A DNA stretch of 64,000 bases from Flavobacterium sp. RSP15 (GTDB taxonomy: Bacteria > Bacteroidota > Bacteroidia > Flavobacteriales > Flavobacteriaceae), in assembly GCF_003968755.1 (NCBI RefSeq), contig NZ_RYDL01000003.1:159081-223080 (forward strand). The letters run 5' to 3'. Every line of letters begins with the position of its first letter. Position 1 is the stretch's first letter. Shown here piece after piece: positions 1-9,689 of the stretch. The position numbers and the translations under genes are program-made. The notes beneath the pieces are model-generated. The model ran no database searches. It was not told where the DNA came from and saw nothing but the letters and a program-made list of their open reading frames with translations.

Positions 1-1
1 T

Positions 2-991
2 GGTGCCATTGTAGGACCCCGAATATATTCAACCGGATTTATTTTGTACGGTGCCGAAGGAGACTTTAAAGCAGTTGTCAATAATCTTGATGATGCTCGT
101 TTTGCGGTAAAACGGACCAAAGTTTTTGGAGCCCTTTCCGTAAAAAGCTATAATCAACCAAGACGAGACCAACGCCAGCAGGTACTACAAGCAGCAAGAG
201 AAGAAGAAATTAATGTGGTACCAGAAGGCGGCTCGACCTTTTTTACTAACATGACCATGGTGATTGACGGTCATACCGGAGTGGAACACAATATACCAGT
301 AGCACCCGTTTATAAAGATGTACTCGAACTTTGGGGCACCAGTAAAGTAGGCTATACTCCTACCCTAATCGTAAATTATGGCGGATTGAATGCCGAATAT
401 TATTGGTATCAAAAAACAAATGTTTGGGAAAACAAAAAACTACTCCAATTCACCCCAAGGGCCGTAATTGATTCCCGCTCGAGATACCGCATGATGGCTC
501 CTGATGAAGAGTATGAAAACGATCATATTTTGACCTCTAAAACCGTGAAAACGCTTGCTGACAATGGCGTAAAAGTCAATATGGGAGCACACGGACAGTT
601 GCAAGGAATGGGAGCACACTGGGAATTATGGAGTATACAGCAAGGTGGAATGAGCAATTTAGAAAGTTTGAAAACAGCCACCATTAATGCAGCTAATTAT
701 ATCGGAGCCGGAAAAGACATTGGTTCATTAGAAACCGGAAAATTAGCTGACATTTTAGTTTTGGATAAAAACCCATTAGAAAACATCCAAAACTCCAATA
801 CATTATTGTATACCATCGCAAATGGCCGAATGTACGAATCCGAAACAATGAATGAAATAGGTAACGAACCTAAAAAAAGACAAAATTTTTATTGGGAAAA
901 CAACGCATACAATGCTAATTTCCCATGGCATGAGGAGTCCAATAGCTTTATGCATCAACAATGTTGTAGTTCTGGCTTTAGCCACAACTAA
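2..991 (+). CDS. Amidohydrolase family protein, C-terminal part (5' end outside window)
   Basis: The frame is open from base 2, before the first TTG at base 44, and already encodes family sequence there (VGPRIYSTGFILYGAEG), so the gene begins before the window. About 329 residues are visible. They match the C-terminal metal-dependent hydrolase part of imidazolonepropionase-like amidohydrolases, which in Bacteroidetes often follow a TolB-like beta-propeller. Visible marks are VNMGAHGQLQGMGAHWELW, a metal-site region, and AANYIGAGKDIGSLETGKLADILVLDKNPL (pieces: GSLETGKLADILVLD), the usual closing strand of the family. The C-terminus is unusual: it ends in a Cys/His-rich tail (HQQCCSSGFSHN). The substrate cannot be told. 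A strong hairpin terminator follows. Confidence 0.8.
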   Translation, partial: GAIVGPRIYSTGFILYGAEGDFKAVVNNLDDARFAVKRTKVFGALSVKSYNQPRRDQRQQVLQAAREEEINVVPEGGSTFFTNMTMVIDGHTGVEHNIPVAPVYKDVLELWGTSKVGYTPTLIVNYGGLNAEYYWYQKTNVWENKKLLQFTPRAVIDSRSRYRMMAPDEEYENDHILTSKTVKTLADNGVKVNMGAHGQLQGMGAHWELWSIQQGGMSNLESLKTATINAANYIGAGKDIGSLETGKLADILVLDKNPLENIQNSNTLLYTIANGRMYESETMNEIGNEPKKRQNFYWENNAYNANFPWHEESNSFMHQQCCSSGFSHN

Positions 992-1007
992 GAATTAATT
1001 TTAAACT

Positions 1008-1040
1008 AAAAAAACCATTCGCTAAACGAATGGTTTTTTT
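1008..1040. terminator. Intrinsic terminator, probably bidirectional
   Basis: A perfect stem of AAAAAAACCATTCG and its complement encloses the loop CTAAA and ends in a run of seven T. It lies 17 bases after the amidohydrolase stop and 84 bases beyond the minus-strand usp stop. The A-run on the other side would let it stop both. Confidence 0.85.
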
Positions 1041-1123
1041 GTTTAAATTCAACTTGTTAAAAAATACCTGGTTCGGTTTTTTTTAAATCTTGTCAATTCC
1101 CTTTAAAATGTGACGTATTAGTA

Positions 1124-1981
1124 CTACTTAACGATCCATAAAGGCATTTCTAAATCTTGATTAAAAAGCTCTTCGGTAACGCTTCCTACCAGTAAAGAAG
1201 AGAATGTGTTTCTACCTTTGTCCCCAACAATAATAAGATCAACCTTCGAGGCTTCCGCTTTAGAACGTAGTTTTTCTGCAACCCCACTACCTTTTCCAGG
1301 AATAATTTCAGTGGTTAAGTCCCCTTTGTATCCAACCTTTCTTATGAATTTATCGAATTTTTCTTTTAGATGATTCTCTATTTTTATATTCAGATGTTCT
1401 TTTGGAATATACGGCGAAAATTGTAAAGGTATATTATAAACATGCACTGCTTTTACTGTAGTTTTCAAAGTTTTTTGCAAATTTTCAGCCACTTTAAAAA
1501 CTTTGTTGGAAGCACTAGAAAAATCTGTTCCCGCCCAAATATTGGTAATAAGCGGTTTCGCATTTTTAGGGATAGACAAAATATTGCATTTAAGCATACG
1601 TAATAATTTCCCACTAACGACTCCAGTTCCTTTGATCTTGTTTTTATTTCCAATTAAAGCCAACTGAATCTCATATTTATTAACAATATAATTGATTAGA
1701 GATTCCGAATAAGGATCTTCTGAAATAAGTACTTCCCAATCTGTTGACGAGGTGAATTTTTCCTCAACCTTTTCATTTAACTCATTACCAATTATTTCAT
1801 CAAGATTAATATCTTTTAACTGTTCTTCAAATAATTCAGAGATTTCATGCTTTTTGATATTATGAACAAAATACACTTTTTTAACCTTAAGAGTTTCTGC
1901 AATAAAAGAGGCATATTCAATTAAAGTACTGTCAATATCAGAGAGGTCTAAGGCGACCAAGATGTTTTTTATTTCAGTCAT
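1124..1981 (-). CDS. Universal stress protein, tandem Usp domains
   Basis: The 285-residue cytoplasmic protein has two Usp domains, about residues 1-140 and 145-285. The second carries the ATP-binding signature G-x2-G-x9-G-S (GDKGRNTFSSLLVGS). The first lacks it (IGNKNKIKGTGVVSGKLL is a weaker version). Tandem Usp proteins act in stress survival and often as nucleotide-sensing partners of transporters. It starts 8 bases after the BCCT transporter stop on the same strand, so the two are almost certainly co-transcribed with the upstream porin. This suggests a stress or energy sensor linked to osmolyte uptake; the link is inference from position. Confidence 0.85.
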   Translation of the reverse strand: MTEIKNILVALDLSDIDSTLIEYASFIAETLKVKKVYFVHNIKKHEISELFEEQLKDINLDEIIGNELNEKVEEKFTSSTDWEVLISEDPYSESLINYIVNKYEIQLALIGNKNKIKGTGVVSGKLLRMLKCNILSIPKNAKPLITNIWAGTDFSSASNKVFKVAENLQKTLKTTVKAVHVYNIPLQFSPYIPKEHLNIKIENHLKEKFDKFIRKVGYKGDLTTEIIPGKGSGVAEKLRSKAEASKVDLIIVGDKGRNTFSSLLVGSVTEELFNQDLEMPLWIVK

Positions 1982-1989
1982 TATTAGTG

Positions 1990-3615
1990 CTATTTAATGG
2001 TTTTTTGTTGTTTATTATTTTGCTTATTAACGATGTCAGAAACTATTTCTTCATAATTTTCAAGTTCTTTTTGGGATTCGCGCTTTTTTAGTTTCTTCAA
2101 ATCTTCATCTAAACCTTTATAGAGGGAGAAGCACATGACTATCAGAATCAAGGCAAAAGGCAGTCCGGTCACAATAGTAGCCGTTTGAAGTGCCTGCAAT
2201 CCGCCACCAATTAAAAGAACTGCTGCAATTCCACCTTCTGCCAAGGCCCAAAAGATTCTTTGTCCTACAGGTGCGTCTATTTTTCCTCCGGAGGTTAAAT
2301 TATCTACCACTAAAGACCCCGAATCTGAAGAAGTAATAAAGAATCCTGCAATTAAAATTATTGCAATAATATTAAGAATAAAAGCAAAAGGGTAATCTTC
2401 CAAAAACACGAATAAGGCTGTGGCAATATTATCATTCACAGCATTTGCTATAGTATTATCACCAAGAATTGCTTTATGTATGGCTGTACTTCCAAAAGCG
2501 GAGATCCAGAAAAAAGTTACTATAGAAGGTACTAATAAAACACCCAAAATAAATTCCCGTACTGTACGCCCTTTCGAAATACGTGCAATAAACATTCCTA
2601 CAAAAGGAGACCAAGCAATCCACCATCCCCAGTAAAAAATGGTCCAAGCGTTTTGCCAGTTGCCACCGGTATAACTTTCTGTCCAAGTGGCTACTTCAAG
2701 GAAACTGGATAAGTAATTCCCTGTATTTTGTATGAAAGATTCAAAAATAAAGATTGTAGGCCCTAAAAGCACTACAATTACAAGAAAGAGGACTGCTACT
2801 ATCATATTCCATTCACTCAAAACTCTCACCCCTTTATCTACTCCCAAAACTACGGAAACGGTAGCAATCAAGGTTATACCGGCAATTAGAAGAATTTGGG
2901 TTTGTACTCCGCTATTTATATCAAACAGATGATTTAAACCTGCTGCAATTTGTTGAACTCCCATTCCTAATGAAGTAGCTAGACCAAATAAAGTGGCAAG
3001 TACCGCGAAGATATCTATGGCATCCCCAATTTTACCATAAATTCTATCTCCTAAATAAGGATAAAAAATTGATCTGATAGTAAGTGGAAGCCCCCGAGAA
3101 TAGGTGAAATATGCCAAGGATAATCCAACCAAGGCATAAACTGCCCAGGCATGAAAGCCCCAATGCAAAAAGGTAAAGCTCATAGCTTCCTTAGCAGCTT
3201 CAGCGGTTCCTCCTTTCGCCATTGGCGGACTTAAAAAATGATAAACTGGCTCTGAAATACTCCAAAACAAAAGTCCAATTCCCATTCCCGCACTAAATAA
3301 CATTGCAAACCAAGAAAGTGTTTTAAATTCAGGTTTCGCATTTTGTCCTCCAATCCTTAAATGGCCAAATTTACTAAATGCCAGATAAATCATAAATATC
3401 AGAAAAATATTTATGCTTAATATGAAAAACCAACCTGCCTTATTTGCAACAAACTCCTGGGTCGCTGTAAAAATATGTTCAGCCCCTGCTTTAAACATAA
3501 GGGTTAATGTTGTGACGATGATGACGATAATCGCTGATGTAAAAAACACAGGACCATTCACTTCTAACCCAAAAATGGATTTTCTCTCATCACTCCGTAT
3601 AATTTTCTTAGCCAT
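1990..3615 (-). CDS. BCCT family transporter (betaine/carnitine/choline type)
   Basis: The 541-residue protein has the length and about 12 membrane segments of BCCT transporters. The family signature GMGIGLLFWSISEP lies near residue 110, with the glycine-rich GMGIG stretch found in sodium-coupled members such as BetP. The TM8 aromatic motif WGWWIAWSPFVGMFIARIS, which forms the substrate and sodium box, is also intact. The C-terminal 40 residues are charged, as in osmoregulated members. It takes up quaternary ammonium compounds across the inner membrane. The gene is the middle one of a porin-BCCT-Usp operon, 60 bases after the porin stop. Exact substrate is unknown. Confidence 0.92.
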   Translation of the reverse strand: MAKKIIRSDERKSIFGLEVNGPVFFTSAIIVIIVTTLTLMFKAGAEHIFTATQEFVANKAGWFFILSINIFLIFMIYLAFSKFGHLRIGGQNAKPEFKTLSWFAMLFSAGMGIGLLFWSISEPVYHFLSPPMAKGGTAEAAKEAMSFTFLHWGFHAWAVYALVGLSLAYFTYSRGLPLTIRSIFYPYLGDRIYGKIGDAIDIFAVLATLFGLATSLGMGVQQIAAGLNHLFDINSGVQTQILLIAGITLIATVSVVLGVDKGVRVLSEWNMIVAVLFLVIVVLLGPTIFIFESFIQNTGNYLSSFLEVATWTESYTGGNWQNAWTIFYWGWWIAWSPFVGMFIARISKGRTVREFILGVLLVPSIVTFFWISAFGSTAIHKAILGDNTIANAVNDNIATALFVFLEDYPFAFILNIIAIILIAGFFITSSDSGSLVVDNLTSGGKIDAPVGQRIFWALAEGGIAAVLLIGGGLQALQTATIVTGLPFALILIVMCFSLYKGLDEDLKKLKKRESQKELENYEEIVSDIVNKQNNKQQKTIK

Positions 3616-3675
3616 AAAACATATTGTTTTTAATTTAATTTATTTTTTTTAGCACTCTCTGCATTATTTTTAAAC

Positions 3676-4827
3676 CTAAAAATAGTAGCCTACATTAATA
3701 TTAAATCTTGCTTCCCACTTAGCATCAGGGTTTCCTTTAGCAAAATCATCTACAAAATTACCACCAAGCCAAGAATGATTATATCCTGCAGCGTAATCAA
3801 TATATGTGTATACACTACCCGCAGAGATTAAAACTCCAGTTACATTCATATATGAATCTGTAAATCCTTCGGCTTTTTTCTCCATATAGGAAAAATCATT
3901 ATAAAACTGTAAATTTGAAATAGGTCCTAATGCTACAGGAACATTTCTTGATATTCCTAAAGTGTACATATTAAAATCAGCCGCAACTTCATAAGGCGCT
4001 CCATACGCAGCCATTGTAACTACATCTCTAGACTCCCCTTCAGTATTCTCAGGATTATGTGATGCTGTTATAAATTGAGCTTTTCCATTCCATTTCCCCT
4101 TAGTAATTTCATAATGTACAGCAAATGCACTATGATCTCCCACTTCTTCGGTATCAAGATTATATAAGCCGCCGTATTGTAGGGAAAGACCAAATCTACT
4201 TGCGGTTTCTTTTCCAAATTTGTAAATAATTTTTCCGTTAAATTGATTTACTTCCTTGTTTCTACCGGCGATATCATAAGCATATCGGCTTGGAGAAACT
4301 TCTGAATTACTTCCAAAGCTATATTCTTCCGCGTTTTTGAAAAATGCTAGTTGATATTCGAATTTTTCTCCTGTATGCATGTACTTAACACCCATATCAT
4401 GGTCATCTTCCAACCCGACATAATATGTCATATTGAAAAACCAGTTGTTTGAATTGTATTGTTGAATACCGAAAGGCACTTGTGTTAACCCAACTTGAAT
4501 TTGATCCTGTTCAGTAAAATTGTAACCAAGCCAACCCTGTTTTAGGAATCCACCACCAAACTCTTCCGAATACAGCCTGTATTCGGCATCAAAAAATATT
4601 CCCTTGTAAGCACCTTTTGCATTTATTCTGAACATATCATATCCAAAATCGCCTCCGCGTTTTTTCTGACCCTCTTTCCAAGAGGACAAATTATAATTGA
4701 AACGCAATGCTCCGCCAATTTCGAGTTCTGGTTTGTCCTGAGCCATTGTAGGAAATGCAAATAGAATTGTTAAAATCGAAAGATAAAGAGTTTTCGATAA
4801 TTGTAAATGAGTAATTTTTTCTAACAT
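3676..4827 (-). CDS. Outer-membrane beta-barrel porin
   Basis: Starting at the ATG whose first base is 4827, the protein is 383 residues with a clear signal peptide (hydrophobic LYLSILTILFAF, cleavage after PTMAQ). The open frame extends 27 codons further upstream, but that would bury the signal peptide. The mature part is rich in alternating aromatic and polar strands (e.g. FFDAEYRLYSEEF, GWLGYNFTEQDQIQVGLTQ) and ends in FNINVGYYF, a C-terminal aromatic typical of outer-membrane barrels. It resembles phosphate-selective-like/OprP-type porins of Bacteroidetes. Placed first in the operon with BCCT and Usp, it probably lets the same small solute through the outer membrane; that role is inferred. 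Confidence 0.8.
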   Translation of the reverse strand: MLEKITHLQLSKTLYLSILTILFAFPTMAQDKPELEIGGALRFNYNLSSWKEGQKKRGGDFGYDMFRINAKGAYKGIFFDAEYRLYSEEFGGGFLKQGWLGYNFTEQDQIQVGLTQVPFGIQQYNSNNWFFNMTYYVGLEDDHDMGVKYMHTGEKFEYQLAFFKNAEEYSFGSNSEVSPSRYAYDIAGRNKEVNQFNGKIIYKFGKETASRFGLSLQYGGLYNLDTEEVGDHSAFAVHYEITKGKWNGKAQFITASHNPENTEGESRDVVTMAAYGAPYEVAADFNMYTLGISRNVPVALGPISNLQFYNDFSYMEKKAEGFTDSYMNVTGVLISAGSVYTYIDYAAGYNHSWLGGNFVDDFAKGNPDAKWEARFNINVGYYF

Positions 4828-5081
4828 ATATTTATTAAAAAAGTTAATTAACAGTGTATAAAGTAATAGAATGCTTTTACGATGAATGCAGTAATTTTTT
4901 TTAATCACTGATCATCTATTATTGTGCAAATAATTGCAAACAAAATCATTGTAAACACTATTGGATAAATACCATTGCAGGTATTGTAAAAAAAACTTGA
5001 ATAAGTAGATGATTAAAGGTCTTCAATCAGAATCAACCTGTTTGATCAGAAGCAGTCTTAAAAAAGTAAAATATTAATGTA

Positions 5082-5089
5082 CAAAAGTA
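5082..5089 (-). promoter_or_regulatory. -7 box TACTTTTG for porin-BCCT-usp operon
   Basis: On the minus strand the octamer matches the Bacteroidetes consensus TAnnTTTG. No convincing -33 TTG lies at the right distance. Predicted start of transcription is about 250 bases before the porin ATG. Confidence 0.45.
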
Positions 5090-5254
5090 GTCAAAATAGA
5101 AGGTTAAGCCCCTAAAAATAAAAAGATCAATTAATTTTAGAGAATTTCATACTAATAAAAGTCAAAAAACACACAATGTATGTTTTTATTGCTAAAAAAA
5201 AGTCGTTTTAATAACTCTAAAACTGTAAATCGAACCAATGAAATGAACTATCGT

Positions 5255-5281
5255 CATAAAAAAACGTAACCCTATACGTTT
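5255..5281 (-). terminator. Hairpin terminator downstream of brkB-like gene
   Basis: Read on the minus strand, AAACGTA and TACGTTT form a 7-bp stem around a 6-base loop, followed by a T-run. It lies about 230 bases beyond the BrkB stop. Confidence 0.5.
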
Positions 5282-5509
5282 AAATGTTCAATCATTCTAG
5301 AATCTGATGTAATTCTCTTTTGGTCTTTTTAAATAGAAAGACATCCCCTTTCTTCAAAGATATTCAACCCAATGGGAATATTTATTGAGGACTTCGATCA
5401 ACTATTTTTTGTTTAGTCACAAAAAAGCTTTTCGATACGATTTGGTACTCAACGGACCTACACCAATAGATTTCGGGAAGATTACCTACGGGTAATAAAA
5501 AACATTGCA

Positions 5510-6424
5510 CTAGTTTTCTAGCTCCACAACCTCGACCTTAATTGCAACAGAATAAGCATTTGGTATGATTTTTTTTCCATGAGCATTGGCATATACTTTA
5601 GTAAATTCAGCACCAAAATATAAAATAATGGCCGAATAATACACCCAAATCAAAATAATTATTACAGAACCCGCGGCACCATAAACCGTGGCAACGGTAG
5701 AACTTCCTAAATAAAAACCAATGGCAAATTTGCCAAACATAAAGAAAAAAGAAGTAAAACTGGATCCTACTAAGGCATCTTTCCAAGCAATGTTTCCATC
5801 AGGCAAAGTCTTGAATATAATAGCAAATAACATCGCTGTAGTTGCGAATAATATTAAAATATTAAAAACATAAAATAGATAAACTGTTGTGTCAGGAAAA
5901 TAAATAAGTAATCTGGTATTTATCACATCCATCACTGTATTAACCATCAAGCTGACCATTAATAAAAAACCAACAGAAGCAATCATAGAAAATGACATAA
6001 GTCTGTTTGTAATAAATTTCAAAATCCCTTTATTCGGTTTTGCTTTTAAACCCCAAATATAATTGATCGAACTTTGTATTTCGGCAAAAACACCCGAGGC
6101 ACCAATCAGGAGCATGATTCCACCAAAAACAGCTGCAAATGTGTTGCTGTTAGACAATTCAATGTTCTTAATAGTTTCTTGTATTTGAATTGCAGCTTCG
6201 TTCCCAACCATTCCATTAATCTGGCTAAAAAACCGTCCCGTAACGGCTTCTCTACCAAAGAAAAAACTAAAAATCGACATTATAATAATCAACAATGGCG
6301 GAAGTGAAAATATAGTGTAATACGACAATGATGCACTTAATTTAATGGCATTATCATCATCAAATTCTTGATAGGTGCGTTTTAATAATCCCCAACTAGT
6401 CTGGGCTAATTTTTTATGCTTCAT
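5510..6424 (-). CDS. YihY/BrkB family inner-membrane protein
   Basis: From the ATG at 6424 the product is 304 residues, beginning MKHKKLAQTSWGLLKRTY. The frame extends 29 codons upstream, but family members start near this point and the extension has no recognisable content. The family features are the N-terminal SASLSYYTIFSLPPLLIII segment, the central SSINYIWGLKAKP motif and the late IWVYYSAIILYFGAEFTKVYA segment, with about six membrane helices. These proteins were once called RNase BN by mistake; their function is still unclear, with proposed roles in envelope integrity or lipid transport. It stands alone, divergent from the exported SOD gene. Confidence 0.85.
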   Translation of the reverse strand: MKHKKLAQTSWGLLKRTYQEFDDDNAIKLSASLSYYTIFSLPPLLIIIMSIFSFFFGREAVTGRFFSQINGMVGNEAAIQIQETIKNIELSNSNTFAAVFGGIMLLIGASGVFAEIQSSINYIWGLKAKPNKGILKFITNRLMSFSMIASVGFLLMVSLMVNTVMDVINTRLLIYFPDTTVYLFYVFNILILFATTAMLFAIIFKTLPDGNIAWKDALVGSSFTSFFFMFGKFAIGFYLGSSTVATVYGAAGSVIIILIWVYYSAIILYFGAEFTKVYANAHGKKIIPNAYSVAIKVEVVELEN

Positions 6425-6719
6425 CTTAAAGTTATTTTTATTCTCTTTGAAAAAAGAAAAATTCACTGTTATATTCTCATTTATTAATCCAAAAAAGTAA
6501 AACCTGATCATTATATCAAAACTGATGCTTTCAAAATTACAAAGATATTGGATGTCAATTCAAAATGAAATTTATATAATTCCCATAAAAAAACAGCTAT
6601 TAAAAAATCATTGTAGGTAAAACAAATCAAATTTTAAGTCTTTATTAACCCATGCCGATCTATTAATGATTATTTTTATACAAATATTTAATCGCTTATT
6701 TAAGACAAACAGATAAATT

Positions 6720-7493
6720 ATGGAAAATAATACACGAAGAAATTTTTTAAAAAAAACAGCCCTATTGTCTACAGGTACAATTATTGGATCTGGTTTATTC
6801 AATGCTGCATTTGCTGCCCAACCAGTACTGCAAATTGACGATCTACCCTACGAAGCAGCTGTAACAGATACTCCTGGAACCTACAGTCTTCCTAAATTAG
6901 GTTACAGTTATCACGGATTAGAGCCTCATATTGACAAAGCTACAATGGAAATTCACTATAGTAAACACCATCAAGCTTATGTGACAAATTTGAATAAAGC
7001 CATTGATACTTTGGATAAAAACTTAATTGATTATTCGAAATCTTTAGAAAGTATCTTTGAAAAAATGTCTAAATTCCCAGAAGCCATTCGGAATAACGGA
7101 GGCGGACATTACAATCACAGCTTGTTTTGGAGTTTGATGAAACCTAATGGTGGCGGTACTCCAAAAGGTAAATTGGCAGCAGCCATAACCACAACTTTTG
7201 GTTCTTTTGATGAATTCAAGAAACAATTCAGTGATGCATCTATGAAACGATTTGGTTCCGGTTGGGCTTGGTTAGTAGTGCAAGACGGAAAATTAGTAAT
7301 AGGCTCTACGGCAAACCAAGACAATCCTTTGATGCGATTACGAGGGAAGGGACTTAAAGGGAAACCCGTTTTAGCTTTAGATGTCTGGGAACATGCGTAT
7401 TATCTTAAAAATCAAAACCGAAGAGCTGATTATATAAACTCCTTTTGGAATGTAGTCGATTGGGATGCCGCCGAAAATTTATTTAATTCTTAA
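6720..7493 (+). CDS. Tat-exported Fe/Mn superoxide dismutase
   Basis: The first 33 residues form a twin-arginine signal ([14 protein letters not shown], then a hydrophobic stretch ending AAFAA), so the enzyme is exported folded, with its metal. The mature part is a complete SodA/SodB domain. Metal ligands are visible in MEIHYSKHH, in YNHSLFW and in DVWEHAYY (Asp and His). The active-site Gln sits in ANQDNPL and the other site is Gly (NNGGGHYNH), the pattern of manganese or cambialistic enzymes, not iron-only. It converts superoxide to peroxide outside the cytoplasm. A second exported SOD lies at 53.6 kb with a lipoprotein signal in place of Tat. Confidence 0.93.
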   Translation: MENNTRRNFLKKTALLSTGTIIGSGLFNAAFAAQPVLQIDDLPYEAAVTDTPGTYSLPKLGYSYHGLEPHIDKATMEIHYSKHHQAYVTNLNKAIDTLDKNLIDYSKSLESIFEKMSKFPEAIRNNGGGHYNHSLFWSLMKPNGGGTPKGKLAAAITTTFGSFDEFKKQFSDASMKRFGSGWAWLVVQDGKLVIGSTANQDNPLMRLRGKGLKGKPVLALDVWEHAYYLKNQNRRADYINSFWNVVDWDAAENLFNS

Positions 7494-7500
7494 AAATAAT

Positions 7501-7538
7501 AAAAGCCCTGAATTTGAAAGAAGGATTCAGGGTTTTTT
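7501..7538 (+). terminator. Intrinsic terminator after exported sod
   Basis: AAAAGCCCTGAAT pairs with ATTCAGGGTTTTTT (one G-T pair) around an 11-base loop and ends in a T-run, 8 bases after the stop codon. Confidence 0.85.
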
Positions 7539-7685
7539 ATTTAAAAAAAAGGATCCTTGAGACTTGATTTTTTAATAATTATACGTTAGAAATCCGGACT
7601 GTTCAATATTAAAAAAACCAATACTAATTAAAAGTAATATCTGTGTTAAACTAAAAAACAGAAGTTAAAATTACGAAAAAAAGTA

Positions 7686-7693
7686 TAGCTTTG
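7686..7693 (+). promoter_or_regulatory. -7 box TAGCTTTG for LETM1-related gene
   Basis: A perfect TAnnTTTG match overlaps the TTG at 7691 that opens the longest frame. Transcription would start near 7700, so translation must begin at the ATG at 7712. Confidence 0.65.
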
Positions 7694-7711
7694 TATCTTC
7701 AAATTAAAGCA

Positions 7712-8911
7712 ATGATTAACCCTTCAGCATCAGGTTGGATAGATAAATTTTTTATTGAACAAAAGTTTTCAAAAGAAACAGTTTCAAAAACTACCGATAC
7801 ATTTTATCAAAAAGTTAGAGAAACAGGTTTTATATATGGACATATCATTGCATTTGAAACTGTAGCACCTATTGAAACTAAGGGTTGGTTCAAAGAAGAG
7901 ATTTCAAAAGTCGCACTTTTAAATACTTTGTTTGCAATTTTTTGTTTAACAAATGAAGATATCAGCCCTGATAATTTTATTAAAAAAGCAGTTACTTTTT
8001 ACAATCAAATGAATCCGCAAGGCTTTAACCTATTTAAAAAAATACTCCCAAAGAATTCTCCTGCTTTAACTTTAGAAAAAATAATTGATGAGCGTGTTCA
8101 AACAAATGATAGCATCATCAGTAAAAATTTTTCCCACCTAGTCACTAATGCCTTATTATTTATTGATGTTTTGGCCTTTCGTCAATACTTAATTCATGGT
8201 GAAATTCCAGAAAAGTATTTAAAAAAGATCGAGGAAACTATTGTAAATGTAGTCACACTTGCTTTAAAAATTAAAACAAAAAAATCTCAATATGATGATT
8301 TATTAATCAAGCTTTTTGAAGCTTCTATTCGCTATAGTAAATTTTCTAAGGTATCAGTACAAAACTTAGAGACACTTGAACTGGATTATTTTTCAAACGA
8401 CTTAGAAAAATACTATTTGATAGATCTTGCAGGAATGGCTTTATGGAGTGATGGAGAAATTGAAGATAATGAGGCTTATTTTTTGCATTCACTTGCTAAA
8501 ACGGTTTCGATTCCGGATGGTTTTTCGGATGAAAGTATCCGCAGTACGAATGCCTTTATTACAAAACATAAAAAGGAAATTCCTTATTTTAATTATTCAA
8601 ATCCAGTAAAACATTTTTATGATCAAACGACTCAAAGTGTGGTTACTCTTATTAGTCGTAATAAGAATAGATTGTCAAAGGAAATCGCACAAAGCAAGGA
8701 GTTAATGGTACTATTAGCCTACTCTACTCGCCGTGATTTAGACGAGAAAGAGAAGAAAAAAGTAAAGAAACAACTATTGGAAATTTGTAAAACCATTCCG
8801 TCATTGACTATCTTTCTTCTTCCCGGCGGTAGCTTATTGCTGCCTATTTTAATTAAATTTATACCTCAATTACTACCCTCCGCTTTTAACGAAAATCTTG
8901 ATAGCGAATAA
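7712..8911 (+). CDS. LETM1-related, TerB-like biofilm-associated family protein
   Basis: The 399-residue product matches a family conserved in Flavobacteriaceae and often named LETM1-related biofilm-associated protein. The middle (about residues 230-300) resembles a TerB-type helical domain with an acidic metal-site-like segment (LAGMALWSDGEIEDNEAYFLHSLA). The C-terminus has the LETM1-like hydrophobic segment (IFLLPGGSLLLPILIKFIPQLLPSAF), which probably associates with the membrane. The biochemical activity is unknown. The start at 7712 is preferred because a -7 box covers the upstream TTG. The gene stands alone between two terminators. Confidence 0.75.
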   Translation: MINPSASGWIDKFFIEQKFSKETVSKTTDTFYQKVRETGFIYGHIIAFETVAPIETKGWFKEEISKVALLNTLFAIFCLTNEDISPDNFIKKAVTFYNQMNPQGFNLFKKILPKNSPALTLEKIIDERVQTNDSIISKNFSHLVTNALLFIDVLAFRQYLIHGEIPEKYLKKIEETIVNVVTLALKIKTKKSQYDDLLIKLFEASIRYSKFSKVSVQNLETLELDYFSNDLEKYYLIDLAGMALWSDGEIEDNEAYFLHSLAKTVSIPDGFSDESIRSTNAFITKHKKEIPYFNYSNPVKHFYDQTTQSVVTLISRNKNRLSKEIAQSKELMVLLAYSTRRDLDEKEKKKVKKQLLEICKTIPSLTIFLLPGGSLLLPILIKFIPQLLPSAFNENLDSE

Positions 8912-8934
8912 AAAAAGCCACTAAAAGCGGCTTT
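8911..8934 (-). terminator. Terminator for carbonic anhydrase transcript
   Basis: AAAGCC/GGCTTT form a stem with a 9-base loop. On the minus strand it is followed by a seven-T run; on the plus strand the T-run is poor, so it works mainly for the carbonic anhydrase side. Confidence 0.7.
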
Positions 8935-8956
8935 AATTTAGTACAAATTTGGGGGA

Positions 8957-9592
8957 TTAAAATTTCAACTGATAGACTTCATCCAAATCTTTTTCGGAAC
9001 TGATATTTACCTCTAAATCCGTTACAAAACCGGAATTAAGACCATAAGCCCATCCGTGTAAGGTTAAGTCCTGACCATTTCGCCATGCTGCCTGAACAAT
9101 TGAAGTTTTAGCCAAATCAAAAACTTGTTCTTTAACATTCAATTCTACAAAAGTGTTGAATCGCTCTGTTTCATCTAAAATAGAATCTAAGTAGGCACTG
9201 TGCAAACGATAGACATCTTTTATGTGACGAATCCAGTTGTCAATGATACCTATAGAATCATTACCCATCGCTGCCTTGACACCGCCGCAACCATAATGAC
9301 CGCATACCAGTACATGTTTCACTTTCAATACATTTACTGCATAATCCAGTACACTCAACATATTCATATCTGAATGAACCACCATATTAGCAATATTTCT
9401 ATGAACAAAAACTTCGCCTGGTTTAGCTCCTACAATTTCATTTGCAGGAACCCTGCTATCAGAACAACCTATCCATAATAAGGGTGGTGTTTGTCCTTTG
9501 GCCAAGTCTTCAAAATAATTAGGATCAGAAGCCAAAGATGTTTCTACCCATTTTTTATTATTTTCCAGTATTTTTTTATAAAAATCACTCAT
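8957..9592 (-). CDS. Beta-class carbonic anhydrase
   Basis: The 211-residue cytoplasmic zinc enzyme interconverts CO2 and bicarbonate. Zinc ligands are Cys43 (in CSDSRVP), His99 and Cys102 (in VCGHYGCGG), and the Asp45-Arg47 dyad is intact, giving a full active site. Length fits the class. It lies 97 bases downstream of a SulP-family anion transporter on the same strand, a pairing also seen with bicarbonate-type SulP carriers. Together they probably handle bicarbonate supply for carboxylases or intracellular pH. No internal terminator separates them, so one transcript is likely. Confidence 0.95.
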   Translation of the reverse strand: MSDFYKKILENNKKWVETSLASDPNYFEDLAKGQTPPLLWIGCSDSRVPANEIVGAKPGEVFVHRNIANMVVHSDMNMLSVLDYAVNVLKVKHVLVCGHYGCGGVKAAMGNDSIGIIDNWIRHIKDVYRLHSAYLDSILDETERFNTFVELNVKEQVFDLAKTSIVQAAWRNGQDLTLHGWAYGLNSGFVTDLEVNISSEKDLDEVYQLKF

Positions 9593-9689
9593 AATCGTTG
9601 TGTACTTATTTTGTTTATATCCTTACTTAGTTACAAATTAATGCTTTGTAAAGGACTCATTTTTAAATTTATTAGTGCGAAATTAATTT

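Larger units (their letters stand above)
4828..5509. other. Gene-free stretch between porin operon and brkB
   Basis: No coding frame was recognised. It holds a minus-strand -7 box (5082-5089) that would give the porin operon an untranslated leader of roughly 250 bases, a small dyad at 4968-4985 (AATACC/GGTATT), and a minus-strand hairpin with T-run at 5255-5281 that probably ends the brkB transcript. The leader is long for this organism. Confidence 0.6.

Noticed and set aside
7691..7711. TTG 7691 as start of the LETM1-related protein
   Set aside because: It overlaps the TAGCTTTG -7 box, so it would not be in the transcript.
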